Below the pieces are notes generated by a model. It was not told the origin of the DNA, ran no database searches, and saw nothing but the letters and a program-made list of their open reading frames with translations. Below are positions 1-8,898 of a stretch of DNA of 64,000 nucleotides, piece by piece. The DNA is from Marinobacterium lacunae. GTDB lineage: Bacteria > Pseudomonadota > Gammaproteobacteria > Pseudomonadales > Balneatricaceae. The position numbers were made by a program, and so were the translations under genes. Every line of letters starts with the position of its first letter. Position 1 is the stretch's first letter. Where the stretch lies: assembly GCF_000705555.1 (NCBI RefSeq), contig NZ_JMQN01000004.1:47143-111142 (forward strand). Reading direction: 5' to 3'.

Positions 1-1
1 A

Positions 2-358
2 CCTGACGAACCCAGCGCCCGCTATGAAGTGATTCAGTGGCTCATGTGGCAGATGGGCAGTTTCGGCCCCTATCTTGGCCAGGCACACCACTTCAACCGT
101 TTTGCGCCGGAAAAAATCCCCTATGCCATCGAGCGCTACAACAAGGATGCCCAGCGTTTATGGCGGGTGCTCGACGCCCGGCTTGAAAATCGCGAGTTTA
201 TCGTTGATGAGCTCAGTATCGCTGACTTTGCGATCTACCCCTGGGCCTGTCGCCACGAGTGGCAGATGGTCGATCTCGCCGATTTCCCCGCTGCTGCCCA
301 ATGGATGCAACGCATGGCGCGGCTGCCTTTTGTCCAGCGCGGGATGCAGGTACCCTGA
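2..358 (+). CDS. Glutathione S-transferase, C-terminal part (5' end outside window)
   Basis: The frame is open from the first full codon of the window to a TGA at 356-358, so only the last 118 residues or so are visible and the thioredoxin-like N-terminal domain is missing. What remains is the helical C-terminal domain of a cytosolic glutathione S-transferase. The stretches QWLMWQMGSFGPYLGQ and FIVDELSIADFAIYPW are typical of the YfcG/YghU (Nu-class) group, which acts as glutathione-dependent disulfide reductases or peroxidases. The group assignment is from motif recognition; substrate cannot be told. It is followed by a separate gene 150 bp downstream with no sign of an operon. Confidence 0.85.
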   Translation, partial: PDEPSARYEVIQWLMWQMGSFGPYLGQAHHFNRFAPEKIPYAIERYNKDAQRLWRVLDARLENREFIVDELSIADFAIYPWACRHEWQMVDLADFPAAAQWMQRMARLPFVQRGMQVP

Positions 359-507
359 TCAACAATTGGACATTTTTTATACAATAATACATTCCAGCAT
401 GGACATTCCTCCTCGGCATGCGTAGTATGTGCTCCTTTCCTACTGGCAACGCTGCCTGATTGTTCCTGCAGCAACGCCTCTTCTCGACTCAGGTATACAA
501 TCACAGC

Positions 508-2244
508 ATGTCAAATTCCGAAGCTCCCACCTCTTTTGGTGATCTGGGACTCTCCGCTCCTATTCTTCAGGCTCTTTCAGAGGTTGGCTACGAAACCCCA
601 TCTCCAATCCAGGCCGGCGCAATTCCGCCGCTGCTGGAAGGTCGCGACATTCTCGGTCAAGCACAGACCGGCACAGGTAAAACCGCTGCTTTCGCGCTGC
701 CGCTGCTACAGCGTATCGACACCGCTAAACAGTATCCGCAGCTACTGATTCTCGCACCGACTCGCGAACTTGCTCTGCAGGTTGCCGAAGCGTGTGAAAA
801 ATACGCCCGCCACCTGACCGGCTTGCGCACACTATCCATTTACGGTGGTCAGGGTTACGACAGCCAGCTGCGCGCGCTTCGCCGCGGCGTACAGGTGATC
901 ATCGGCACACCCGGTCGCGTCATGGACCACGTCCGTCGCGGTACGCTTGAGCTGGACAAGCTGCAGACTCTGGTGCTGGACGAAGCAGATGAAATGCTGC
1001 GCATGGGCTTCATCGACGATGTCGAATGGATCCTTCAGCATACGCCTCCGCAGCGCCAGATCGCCCTGTTCTCGGCCACTATGCCGACTGCAATCCGTCA
1101 TATCGCCGACAACTATCTGCGTGAACCTGCGCTGATCAAGATCGCCGCCCAGACCGCTACAGCCAGCACGATCAGACAGCGTGTCTGGACCGTTCGCGGC
1201 ATGAGCAAGATGGCTGCATTGACTCGCTTGCTCGAACTTCAGGAGCACGATGCCAGCCTGATATTTGTACGCACCAAAACCGCCACAGAGGAGCTCGCCG
1301 AACAGCTTAGTACCGCTGGCTTCCCGGCAGCAGCACTTCATGGCGATATCGCACAGCAACAGCGCGAACGCATCGTCGAGAAGCTCAAGCGTGGCGAGCT
1401 CGATATAGTTATCGCTACAGACGTTGTGGCCCGTGGCCTGGATGTAGAGCGCATCAGTCATGTCATCAACTATGACATCCCTTATGATGCCGAATCGTAC
1501 ATCCACCGTATCGGCCGCACCGGCCGTGCTGGTCGTGAAGGTGATGCCATTCTGTTTGTTGCACCGCGCGAACAGCGCCTGCTCAGCCAGATCGAGCGCA
1601 CCACGCGCCAGCCGCTGGAGCAGCTCGTTCTGCCGACCGCCAAAGAGATCAATGCGCTGCGTATCGAACGCCTTAAGACGCGGATCAAGACGGCCGCCGA
1701 AAGCGACAAGATCAACCAGTTCAACACACTGGTGGCATCGCTGACCGACGGTGACGACGCCATGGCGCCGGCCGACGTTTGTGCCGCGGCATTATCGCTG
1801 CTCTATGCCGACCAGCCGTTCCTGCTCAACGAGAATGAGCCTGACCCGAATGCCACCCGTCCGCGCCGCGAACCGCGCGACAACAACGGCCAGAGCAACG
1901 GCCAGAGCAACGGTCGCAAGCCGGTACGCAATGCGCCGCCGGCTGAGGGCATGGAGCGCTTCTGGATCGGTGTCGGTTACCAGCACGGCGTCAAACCCGG
2001 CAATATCGTCGGCGCTATCGCCAATGAGGCGGGTCTGGAAAGCAACAACATTGGCCGCATCAACATCAGCGATGAGTTCAGCACCGTTGACCTTCCGCGC
2101 GGACTTTCTGCCGATGCGCTGCAGACACTCAAGCGTGCACGCATTTGCGGACAGCGTCTGGAGATTCGCCCCTGGACAGAAAACCGAGGTGGTGGCCAGC
2201 GCCGTCAGGGTGGAGCCAAACGCCCCTACCAAAAGCGCGCCTGA
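508..2244 (+). CDS. deaD: ATP-dependent DEAD-box RNA helicase, DeaD/CsdA type
   Basis: This 578-residue protein unwinds structured RNA in ribosome assembly and mRNA turnover, with a role at low temperature in the DeaD/CsdA family. The Q motif (YETPSPIQ) is near residue 28, Walker A (AQTGTGKT) near 52-59, DEAD at about 158-161, SAT near 189 and motif VI (HRIGRTGR) near 330. After the RecA-like core come a QSNG-repeat linker and a DbpA-type RNA-binding domain (starting RFWIGVGYQHG) that marks DeaD/CsdA rather than RhlB or SrmB. I start at ATG 508 because MSNSEAPTSFGDLGL fits the family N-terminus; an in-frame TTG at 460 would add 16 residues with no homology. There is no good Shine-Dalgarno before 508, only AGG 14 nt upstream. 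Confidence 0.92.
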   Translation: MSNSEAPTSFGDLGLSAPILQALSEVGYETPSPIQAGAIPPLLEGRDILGQAQTGTGKTAAFALPLLQRIDTAKQYPQLLILAPTRELALQVAEACEKYARHLTGLRTLSIYGGQGYDSQLRALRRGVQVIIGTPGRVMDHVRRGTLELDKLQTLVLDEADEMLRMGFIDDVEWILQHTPPQRQIALFSATMPTAIRHIADNYLREPALIKIAAQTATASTIRQRVWTVRGMSKMAALTRLLELQEHDASLIFVRTKTATEELAEQLSTAGFPAAALHGDIAQQQRERIVEKLKRGELDIVIATDVVARGLDVERISHVINYDIPYDAESYIHRIGRTGRAGREGDAILFVAPREQRLLSQIERTTRQPLEQLVLPTAKEINALRIERLKTRIKTAAESDKINQFNTLVASLTDGDDAMAPADVCAAALSLLYADQPFLLNENEPDPNATRPRREPRDNNGQSNGQSNGRKPVRNAPPAEGMERFWIGVGYQHGVKPGNIVGAIANEAGLESNNIGRINISDEFSTVDLPRGLSADALQTLKRARICGQRLEIRPWTENRGGGQRRQGGAKRPYQKRA

Positions 2245-2282
2245 ACGCTGAAATACACCCTGCTGTAATACGGCAATAAAAT

Positions 2283-2308
2283 GGGGGCGCCCCCGCCGAG
2301 GGCGCCCC
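2283..2308 (+). terminator. GC-rich hairpin after deaD
   Basis: A stem of ten G/C-rich pairs (GGGGGCGCCC with GGGCGCCCCC) closes a 7-nt loop 38 bp after the deaD stop codon. No T-run follows, so it may be a weak or factor-assisted terminator, or an RNA-stabilising 3' structure. Two more hairpins follow directly. Confidence 0.55.
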
Positions 2309-2315
2309 CGTATTC

Positions 2316-2354
2316 GCCGGAAAGATTCCGGCTAAGGACCATGCTAAGGCATGG
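2316..2354 (+). other. Two further tandem hairpins downstream of deaD
   Basis: The first is a perfect 7-bp stem (GCCGGAA / TTCCGGC) with loop AGA at 2316-2332. The second is a perfect 6-bp stem (CCATGC / GCATGG) with a 4-nt loop at 2339-2354. With the hairpin at 2283 they make three consecutive stem-loops within about 70 nt in the gap between deaD and the convergent GIY-YIG gene. Function unknown; a processed 3'UTR or small RNA is possible. Confidence 0.4.
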
Positions 2355-2497
2355 AGGTAATGGATGCCTGCTGCTCACCACACCTTTCGTGTGCTGATAC
2401 TCTGCCAGTATAGACAAGCACATTGAAACTGCCCGCCGAAAAGCCAACCTTTGCCCTGAAAGATTTTCATCCCTTCGCGCAGTCCGCGCATCGATAT

Positions 2498-2779
2498 TCA
2501 CGCCTCACCTTCAGCCCCCAAAACACGACCATTTGATATCAATCGCAGTTTCTGAGCACGACGCAGACGCTTGATCGCGTACTCTCGCCTGAGCGCCGAT
2601 GAACGATCACTCTGCACCTCGGACCACACCATCGCGACCGGACGTCTGGCACGCGTGTAGCGGGCACCCGGACCACCCTCGCCATTATGCTCTCGCTCAC
2701 GCCTTTGAAGATCGGTAGTGACGCCGGTATAGAAACTCCCGTCGGCACACCGCACAATATAGACATACCAGTTCTGCAT
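2498..2779 (-). CDS. GIY-YIG domain protein, YhbQ-like
   Basis: This 93-residue protein is a single GIY-YIG domain of the short YhbQ/UPF0213 type. It opens with WYVYIVRCADGSFYTGVT (the GIY and YIG positions read VYI and YTG), followed by DLQRREREHN and the conserved ALRREYAIKRLRRAQK. Family members are small structure-selective nucleases of unclear physiology; whether this one cuts DNA is not shown. It converges with deaD and diverges from the tRNA methyltransferase gene, with 63 bp between the two start codons. Confidence 0.88.
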   Translation of the reverse strand: MQNWYVYIVRCADGSFYTGVTTDLQRREREHNGEGGPGARYTRARRPVAMVWSEVQSDRSSALRREYAIKRLRRAQKLRLISNGRVLGAEGEA

Positions 2780-2842
2780 GGTCGCGAGTGTGCCAGCTCC
2801 CCCGACAATGCGCCATGCTTATTGAGACAGCAGCTGCCCGAC

Positions 2843-3591
2843 ATGACCCGACGCCAACGCAATCCATACTTCCAATGCCAGCAGTTTCGTATCGAACAAT
2901 CAGGCGCAGCCATGAAGGTAACAACCGATGCTTGCACCCTGGGAGCCTGGGCACCTATTGAAAGCGCCCGAACCATCCTCGACATCGGAACCGGCAGCGG
3001 CCTATTGGCACTTTTCGCCGCTCAGCGGGCACCCAACGCCACGGTTGATGCGATAGAGCTGGATACCGAGTCCGCGCTTCAGGCGAGGAGCAATTTCAAC
3101 TTGAGTCCGTTCAATGATCGTCTCACATTGATCGAAGGCGATATCACGACGTTCACCACCGGCAAGACCTACGACGCCATCCTCTGCAACCCACCTTTTT
3201 TCAGCGACTCTACACTCAACGACTGCTCACGCCTGAGCCAGGCAAGGCAAGGCACGATACACACCTATCGCTCGATGCACTTCTCGCTAGCATTCGAAGA
3301 TTACTTAACCCGCACGGAAAAGCGTATGTGCTGCTGCCCACTGATGCAGCACCATCACTCGATTGCCTTAAGTGCCACGGGCTCCACCTGAGACACACGT
3401 TTGCAATCGCCAGTGAACCCGACGATGCCCCACATCGAGTGATTCTGACCATCTCGCCGGAGGAAGGCGACCTACAGCAAACCTCGCTCATACTCTATGC
3501 AAAACACCCGATCCACAGCGTAGAAGCCGGCCGACTGTTCTACCCGTTTTATACCCGACTGAGATGTGAATCACCGGAGTTCTCGCGCTGA
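2843..3591 (+). pseudogene. trmN: tRNA1(Val) adenine-37 N6-methyltransferase, one-base frameshift
   Basis: The two halves of a YfiC/TrmN6 methyltransferase, which methylates A37 of tRNA-Val1 using S-adenosylmethionine, lie in different frames. From ATG 2843 the first frame gives the N-terminal pattern (AMKVTTDACTLGAWAP), the SAM loop DIGTGSGLLAL and the catalytic NPPF. Homology then moves to the next frame, reading LLNPHGKAYVLLPTDAAPS and on to the stop at 3589-3591. The switch falls at GAAGATTACTT (3296-3306); one extra T at 3301-3302 would restore FEDLLNPHGKAY. So a single T appears lost from a TTT run. It is either a real inactivating mutation or a sequencing error. The intact product would be about 249 residues, close to the family length. 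Confidence 0.85.
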
Positions 3592-3823
3592 CACGAACAA
3601 AACTCAGAGCCCGCTCCCAACCCTGTACATCAGGAGAGCGAATTCGGTACTAAATCAGTAGGATACTAGACTTTCGATTACCTTAGGCAGGGAGTAGAAT
3701 TGGGCGCAACTCTGCGCAGTCATACGGACTGACCCTCTGCATCGCTCGGGAAACGATCTTCTGGGTCTATAAACCAGCCCCTCTGCACCGTTTTGCCCTC
3801 TCGCCACGCACGGTCGCCCCGCC

Positions 3824-3856
3824 GTAAGTAAGCCGCTGCGCGTTCACTTACCGGAG
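3824..3856 (+). promoter_or_regulatory. Leader structure and RBS in front of nhaD
   Basis: The 273-bp gap before nhaD holds no gene. Just before the start codon an inverted repeat (GTAAGT at 3824-3829, ACTTAC at 3846-3851) ends two bases before the Shine-Dalgarno GGAG at 3853-3856, which is 8 nt from ATG 3865. Pairing could therefore influence ribosome access. This is a visual observation without a folding calculation. Confidence 0.3.
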
Positions 3857-3864
3857 CATCTTGC

Positions 3865-5106
3865 ATGCATACTCTTCTAATCCTGATTGCAGGACTGGCA
3901 TTCCTGTCGATCGTGCTCGAGGACGTCATTCACGTCAACAAAGCCAAAACCACACTCTTTTTCGGCACCCTCTCCTGGATGCTTATATTTCTTTTTCCCG
4001 AAGCGGGTCAAACACAGGAATCCATTCTCGAGAAACTGGACGAAAACCTTCTTGAAATTGCCAGCCTCTGGCTGTTCTTAATGGCAGCAATGACCTTTGT
4101 CGCCTTCCTCAACCATCAGGGTCTGATCGAAACACTGATCTACAAAGTACTCCCCCGCAAAGTGAGTGAACGCAAGCTGATGTTCATGGTTGCAGGGTTT
4201 GCATTCGCGTTCTCTTCACTGTCGGACAATATTACAGCGACACTAGTATCGATCGCTCTCGTGCTGTCATTGAGAATGGAGGCGAAGAAAACACTTCGCT
4301 TCGCCGTCATGGTGGTGTTTGCGGTTAACTCAGGCGGGGTTGCATTGATCACCGGCGATGTCACCACACTGATGATATTCATGGCAAACAAAGTTGCCAT
4401 AGAAGACCTGCTGTTCCTCTCATTACCGGCGCTTATCAGCGTCATGGTACTGGCTACATTGTTGGCCCGCCCACTCCAGGGAGAAGTGGAAATAATACCG
4501 ACTGAGCGGCGCGATGACCGCGTGGGCAAGGTCATCGCCCTTATCTTTCTGTCGACCATTATCGGCACAATCATACTGAACGTGATCGCTGGCATCCCGC
4601 CCGTACTGACCTTCCTGTTCGGTCTCTCGATCATGTTCCTGATCGGCCGCGTAGGCTACAAGGACGATGAACGCGAGAGCCTGCTCGACTATATCCGTGT
4701 GATTGAGTACGACACCCTGCTGTTCTTCCTCGGTATACTGCTGCTCGTTGGCATGCTCAAAGAGATCGGTGTTCTGCACTCGCTGGTGGGAATTTACGAC
4801 ATGCTGCCGACAACAGGCGCCAACTTCGTAATGGGCTTGCTGTCATCACTGGTCGACAACGTACCGCTGACGGCTGCACTACTAAAAGCAGATATCGCCA
4901 TGACGCACGGCCAATGGCTATCATTGACCTACTCAGTCGGCGTCGGCGGCTCTCTGTTGGTGATCGGCTCTGCGGCCGGTATCGTGGCTATGAGCAAAGT
5001 GGAGGCGGTTACATTCGGCTCCTTTGCCCGCTACTCCTTCTACCTGCTTATCGCATATTCAATCGGGTTTACCGGCAGTCTGGTTATCGGTAGCATCCTG
5101 CACTGA
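3865..5106 (+). CDS. nhaD: Na+/H+ antiporter, NhaD family
   Basis: This 413-residue inner-membrane protein belongs to the NhaD branch of the ion transporter superfamily, exporting Na+ (or Li+) in exchange for protons in marine and halophilic bacteria. The sequence is hydrophobic with about ten to twelve membrane segments. Signature stretches are FLSIVLEDVIHVNKAKTTLF at the N-terminus, FAFSSLSDNITATLVSI, VNSGGVALITGDVTTLM and SSLVDNVPLTAALLKAD; the polar SDN, GDVTT and DNVP groups sit within membrane helices and are the conserved transport-site positions of the family. GGAG lies 8 nt before the ATG. It is convergent with cysG. With the Rnf pump farther on, it points to a cell that manages a sodium gradient. 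Confidence 0.92.
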   Translation: MHTLLILIAGLAFLSIVLEDVIHVNKAKTTLFFGTLSWMLIFLFPEAGQTQESILEKLDENLLEIASLWLFLMAAMTFVAFLNHQGLIETLIYKVLPRKVSERKLMFMVAGFAFAFSSLSDNITATLVSIALVLSLRMEAKKTLRFAVMVVFAVNSGGVALITGDVTTLMIFMANKVAIEDLLFLSLPALISVMVLATLLARPLQGEVEIIPTERRDDRVGKVIALIFLSTIIGTIILNVIAGIPPVLTFLFGLSIMFLIGRVGYKDDERESLLDYIRVIEYDTLLFFLGILLLVGMLKEIGVLHSLVGIYDMLPTTGANFVMGLLSSLVDNVPLTAALLKADIAMTHGQWLSLTYSVGVGGSLLVIGSAAGIVAMSKVEAVTFGSFARYSFYLLIAYSIGFTGSLVIGSILH

Positions 5107-5117
5107 TAACGCAGAGC

Positions 5118-5148
5118 GAGGGGTTCAGGCTCAAGCCTGACTCCCCTC
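5118..5148. terminator. Bidirectional terminator between nhaD and cysG
   Basis: GAGGGG-TTCAGGC pairs with GCCTGA-CTCCCCTC around a 4-nt loop, with one bulge. The hairpin sits between the convergent nhaD and cysG stop codons and overlaps the last codons of cysG. No long T-run is present on either side. Confidence 0.5.
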
Positions 5149-6528
5149 TGCCTTTCCGAACCACGACAGACGCGACTGCAACTCAACGACCTCACCGACT
5201 ATGACAACCGCTGGCGCAGGTAACTGAGCCACCTGCTGAAGCGCAACGATATCCGACAATGTTCCAGTCAAGACGCGCTGCTGCGGCGAAGTCCCTTGCG
5301 AGACAATCGCTACAGGCGTGCTTTCCGGCTTACCGTGCTCGATCAATCCCCGACATAGATGATCAAGAGTATGCAGGCCCATATAAAACACGATCGTTTG
5401 ATTGGGGTGCACAAGCTCACTGAAATTCAGATCGGAGGTCCGGTTCTTCAACTGCCCCGTCACGAACTTGACCGACTGAGCGTACTCCCGATGCGTCAAG
5501 GGAATCCCGGCATAGGTCGAGCAGGCGCTGGCAGCCGTAATACCCGGCACTACCTGAAACGGGATACCCGCTGCACGCAGCTCTTCAATCTCCTCGCCGC
5601 CGCGACCGAAAATAAAGGGATCCCCCCCTTTTAAACGTACGACCCGCCTCCCCTGCCGAGCATGGGCCACGAGCAGCGCATTAATCCCATGCTGAGGCAC
5701 GCTATGATTATCGCGTTCCTTACCGACATAGATCAGATCGGCATCACGTCGACACAGATCCAGCACCTGGGGGGACACCAAGCGGTCATAAATCACCACA
5801 TCTGCCTGTTGCATTAACCGCAGTGCCTTGAAGGTGAGTAGCTCCGGGTCCCCGGGCCCGGCCCCCACGAGATAAACCTCGCCCACGGCCTCACCGGACT
5901 CGAACGACAGCGCCTGCTCGAGCATTTCAGCCGCTTCTTCGTCACGTCCAGAAAAGACGCGCTCAGCTATTTCACCCTGAAGCACGTGCTCCCAGAACTT
6001 GCGCCGTTCGTTAACGTTCGAAAAACGCGCCTTCACCCGATCCCTAAATCCGCCGACCAGCGTACCAAGACGGCTGTAGCCACTGGGGATTAGCGTCTCC
6101 AGCTTGGCCCGCAGCAAGCGCGCCAGCACCGGAGACTGACCACCAGAACTTATCCCGATGACAATCGGCGAGCGATCCACAATTGCAGGGAATACGAAAG
6201 TACACAGGGACGGGTTATCAACCACGTTGACCGGCAATGAGCGAGCGAGCGCATCATAGTGCACGCGCTCATTCAACGCCTGATCGTCGGTGGCAGCCAC
6301 CACCAGCGCCACCTCGTCCATCAGCGCTGGATGGTACTCCCCAATGATTACCTGCCCCTGATGCAGCTCGACAAGCTCATCGAGCTCAGCATGCACCTCA
6401 CGCGAGACGACACGCACACAGGCGCCGGCCCGCACAAGGAGCCGAGCCTTACGTAGCGCCACATCACCTCCACCGATGAGCAGCGCGACCCGTGATTTCA
6501 GATCAAAAAACAGTGGCAGGTAGTCCAC
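5131..6528 (-). CDS. cysG: Siroheme synthase CysG
   Basis: The 465-residue trifunctional enzyme makes siroheme from uroporphyrinogen III: methylation, NAD-dependent oxidation and iron insertion. The N-terminal dehydrogenase/ferrochelatase half has the Rossmann motif [15 protein letters not shown] near residue 17. A helical linker follows, then the SUMT methyltransferase half from about residue 216 ([19 protein letters not shown], then [16 protein letters not shown]). Length and domain order match the enterobacterial CysG. Siroheme is the cofactor of the CysI sulfite reductase encoded nearby on the same strand, which explains its place in this sulfur cluster. Confidence 0.95.
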   Translation of the reverse strand: MDYLPLFFDLKSRVALLIGGGDVALRKARLLVRAGACVRVVSREVHAELDELVELHQGQVIIGEYHPALMDEVALVVAATDDQALNERVHYDALARSLPVNVVDNPSLCTFVFPAIVDRSPIVIGISSGGQSPVLARLLRAKLETLIPSGYSRLGTLVGGFRDRVKARFSNVNERRKFWEHVLQGEIAERVFSGRDEEAAEMLEQALSFESGEAVGEVYLVGAGPGDPELLTFKALRLMQQADVVIYDRLVSPQVLDLCRRDADLIYVGKERDNHSVPQHGINALLVAHARQGRRVVRLKGGDPFIFGRGGEEIEELRAAGIPFQVVPGITAASACSTYAGIPLTHREYAQSVKFVTGQLKNRTSDLNFSELVHPNQTIVFYMGLHTLDHLCRGLIEHGKPESTPVAIVSQGTSPQQRVLTGTLSDIVALQQVAQLPAPAVVIVGEVVELQSRLSWFGKAEGSQA

Positions 6529-6595
6529 CTGTTGTACTCCCGATATTCAAATGCGGTTAGGTTTGGCGTATGCGGCCTCCCTGCCGAGTTCCGTG

Positions 6596-8716
6596 TCAGT
6601 TCACGCGCTGGTAGCGATACATTCCCTCACCGTCATCATCAGTGTAGATGCAATCAAACCCGGAATCTGTGGCAAGAATTTCGCAACGTGCAGTGTGAGG
6701 ATCCAGCGCCTCCCACTCCAGATCGCAGCCATCACGATACTCGCCCCCCTGAACATCGAAGCGGAGCTGATCACCCACACTAGTCCAGCGGTAATTGTAA
6801 CGCAGGGTTTCGCACTGCCCGGTCGCATCATATTCGGTGTAAAAACCCGTGCCGTCGGTATTGATCTCTTCATGCCCGATCATCGGCGGCTGACCGCAGT
6901 TCTGATTCAGATCACGCAGTTCATAACGACCCACCAGATCCTCCGCCTTGGGTGCAGGCTGGGAAACCGGCAGCATCTCCATGCGAGTCTGTCCCGACAA
7001 CCCGCCGGACTCCATATCGGTTCTGTAGGTCATTCGCATCGGCTGACTCTGCATCGCCTTACGTATACGCGCCTGACCCAGACAAAACTCCTCACTTGCG
7101 CCAGCCACCTGACTCAAAAGCGAATCCGGAAGCGAAGACACCCAACGCGCAATCTTCGGGTAATCGACACTCACCGCCATCAAACCGTTACTTTCCAGCT
7201 TTTCACTGGCCAGCGCTTTGGCAGCCTCCTCACCCTGAGTGCCCGAATACACCACAAGATGACTACCCTGCAGACCCAAAGTGGCTTTCAGCCCCGGTGA
7301 CAAAAAGCCCAGATCAACATCGGTCAATTCGCCATTAAGCGGCAACTCAGGCACCCGACCACCGGATTGAGGCACAACGGTTGTATTGAACAGGGAAAGC
7401 ACCAGCTCCGGGTTCTCTGTCGCCAGACTAAACAGGAAGTCAACAGCCTCAGGCATGCCACTGGCATCGGAAAAACGTATGTCGTAGAGCGATAGCGCAG
7501 CACCTTTGATACCCTGCGCCATGCCGGTCGCAATTCCGAGCGGAGCCGGGCTGGTCGCCATCATTTTCTGTTGCGCCTGCTGAAGCTGTGGACACTGGAA
7601 CGTCTGCTGGCCCGCCGCACGCCAAAGCTTGGTCAAGGCCGGCACCAGGGTATCCATATTGGTGGCCACTGCCACGCCCAGCATCTGCTCACCGTCGATA
7701 TGCCCCGGCAGGTGTCCACGCAACTCCATCAAAGGCCCCACCACCTCGGCGGACGCTACCTCAAGCAAAGAGCGCGCGTTAATCTCGACGCTCTCGTCCT
7801 TGATATTGACACTCTGGTAACCGAAAACCATTCGCGGCATACCGGCAAAGAGTGCGGCGATCTCGTTTCGACACACCAGTGACAGATCGCGATCGAACGG
7901 GTTAGTTTGCCCCTCAGACGCGGCAAGCGCGCCAATATCATGCGAAAGCGCACCGTCCTTCGCACCCAGCAATCCTTCAGCCAGCCGCTGAATATGGATA
8001 AAGCCAACGAAATCGTCGGTAAAGCCCTGAGCCTTGATCAGCTCCGGCAACTCTTTGGTGTCAGCAAGACTCGTTTGCGGCTTGCGCAAGCCGATGCGCT
8101 CCAGCTGAGCCTCGTCGCTATCGGTGGACGAGAACAAGGTTACCGTCGCCAGCGAGTCCTGCATCGCGACCACAAGATCGATAGCGCCCTTTGCGCCCTC
8201 GCTGCTCAGCGGCCAGCGCTTAATGGTCACGTTTTCACGCACTTCCTCTTTCGGCGTCACACCCGACTCTTTTGTCAGGCCTGCCCAAAAAGCGTCGAAC
8301 GCCACCTTGTCGGCAATATGCATTCGCAGGACGGGAAACAGACCGTGCATGTAGACAGCCTGCGACGCATTCAAGTCGAAACCGTAGTGCGAGAACAGGG
8401 TACCGTAGGTGCTGGAGTGCGCCGCAAAATCAAGCAGCATCGCTTTCAATAGCTTTGCGCCCGGTGCATTAGAAGCACCATCAGCCTCCAAGCGCTCGAA
8501 CAACATCTCCAGTTGGGCCGGGTCAATCGCGCCGATGGGGTAATCCTGCATCCGCTTGCTGACCTCGGCATTCGCCTGCCCCCCCAGATACAACGCCGTG
8601 TCCGCCGGCACATACGCCGTCAGCTCATCACCTGCCCCCGCACCGGGTTTCCATAGCCAGGCTCCAATAACCACAACCGCGGCCAGTATCAGTGCTGGTA
8701 TTGCCAGCTTGTTCAT
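6596..8716 (-). CDS. Hypothetical large exported or membrane-anchored protein
   Basis: I do not recognise a named family. The 706-residue product begins with one hydrophobic segment (residues about 5-22, ALILAAVVVIGAWLW) without a lipobox cysteine, so it is likely anchored in the inner membrane with a long periplasmic part. The body has alternating hydrophobic and charged stretches and a VPADTALYLGGQ motif soon after the anchor. The C-terminal 110 residues look like a separate small beta-rich domain with several cysteines (QNCGQPPMIGHEEINTDG, GFDCIYTDDDGEGMY). AGGGAG lies 8 nt before the ATG. It sits between cysG and cysH on the same strand, 67 bp before cysG, but a terminator separates it from cysH, so a link to sulfur metabolism is only positional. 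Confidence 0.75.
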   Translation of the reverse strand: MNKLAIPALILAAVVVIGAWLWKPGAGAGDELTAYVPADTALYLGGQANAEVSKRMQDYPIGAIDPAQLEMLFERLEADGASNAPGAKLLKAMLLDFAAHSSTYGTLFSHYGFDLNASQAVYMHGLFPVLRMHIADKVAFDAFWAGLTKESGVTPKEEVRENVTIKRWPLSSEGAKGAIDLVVAMQDSLATVTLFSSTDSDEAQLERIGLRKPQTSLADTKELPELIKAQGFTDDFVGFIHIQRLAEGLLGAKDGALSHDIGALAASEGQTNPFDRDLSLVCRNEIAALFAGMPRMVFGYQSVNIKDESVEINARSLLEVASAEVVGPLMELRGHLPGHIDGEQMLGVAVATNMDTLVPALTKLWRAAGQQTFQCPQLQQAQQKMMATSPAPLGIATGMAQGIKGAALSLYDIRFSDASGMPEAVDFLFSLATENPELVLSLFNTTVVPQSGGRVPELPLNGELTDVDLGFLSPGLKATLGLQGSHLVVYSGTQGEEAAKALASEKLESNGLMAVSVDYPKIARWVSSLPDSLLSQVAGASEEFCLGQARIRKAMQSQPMRMTYRTDMESGGLSGQTRMEMLPVSQPAPKAEDLVGRYELRDLNQNCGQPPMIGHEEINTDGTGFYTEYDATGQCETLRYNYRWTSVGDQLRFDVQGGEYRDGCDLEWEALDPHTARCEILATDSGFDCIYTDDDGEGMYRYQRVN

Positions 8717-8845
8717 TGTGTTCGCTCCCTGCTATTAAGACCCGAAAGCCTTGTGATCGATTGACCGGATTCTAACCCACTCAACGAGATGGCGTGACCC
8801 TTGTCATGCGCAAAATTGCCACCTGAGGTCAGGTTTGGATATGAA

Positions 8846-8873
8846 AAAGCCGGGCGGCGAACCGTCCGGCTTT
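8846..8873 (-). terminator. Rho-independent terminator of the cysI-cysH operon
   Basis: A 12-bp stem with one G-T pair (AAAGCCGGGCGG / CCGTCCGGCTTT) around loop CGAA lies 25 bp after the cysH stop codon. Read on the minus strand it is followed by TTTTTC, so it fits termination of the minus-strand operon. Confidence 0.85.
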
Positions 8874-8898
8874 ACATGAACCTGCTTAACGATGCCGA

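Noticed and set aside
1886..1920. Tandem QSNG-coding repeat in deaD as a phase-variable repeat
   Set aside because: There are only two full copies of a 12-bp unit, in frame, in a flexible linker. Gain or loss would not shift the frame.
3296..3310. Programmed ribosomal frameshift in the tRNA methyltransferase gene
   Set aside because: There is no slippery X XXY YYZ heptamer and no downstream structure that I can see. The family is not known to use frameshifting, so mutation or sequencing error is simpler.
6551..8452. Plus-strand frames opposite the unknown 706-residue gene
   Set aside because: The minus-strand frame is continuous over 2.1 kb with a good ribosome binding site and signal anchor; the opposite frames are fragmented, His/Arg-rich shadows.
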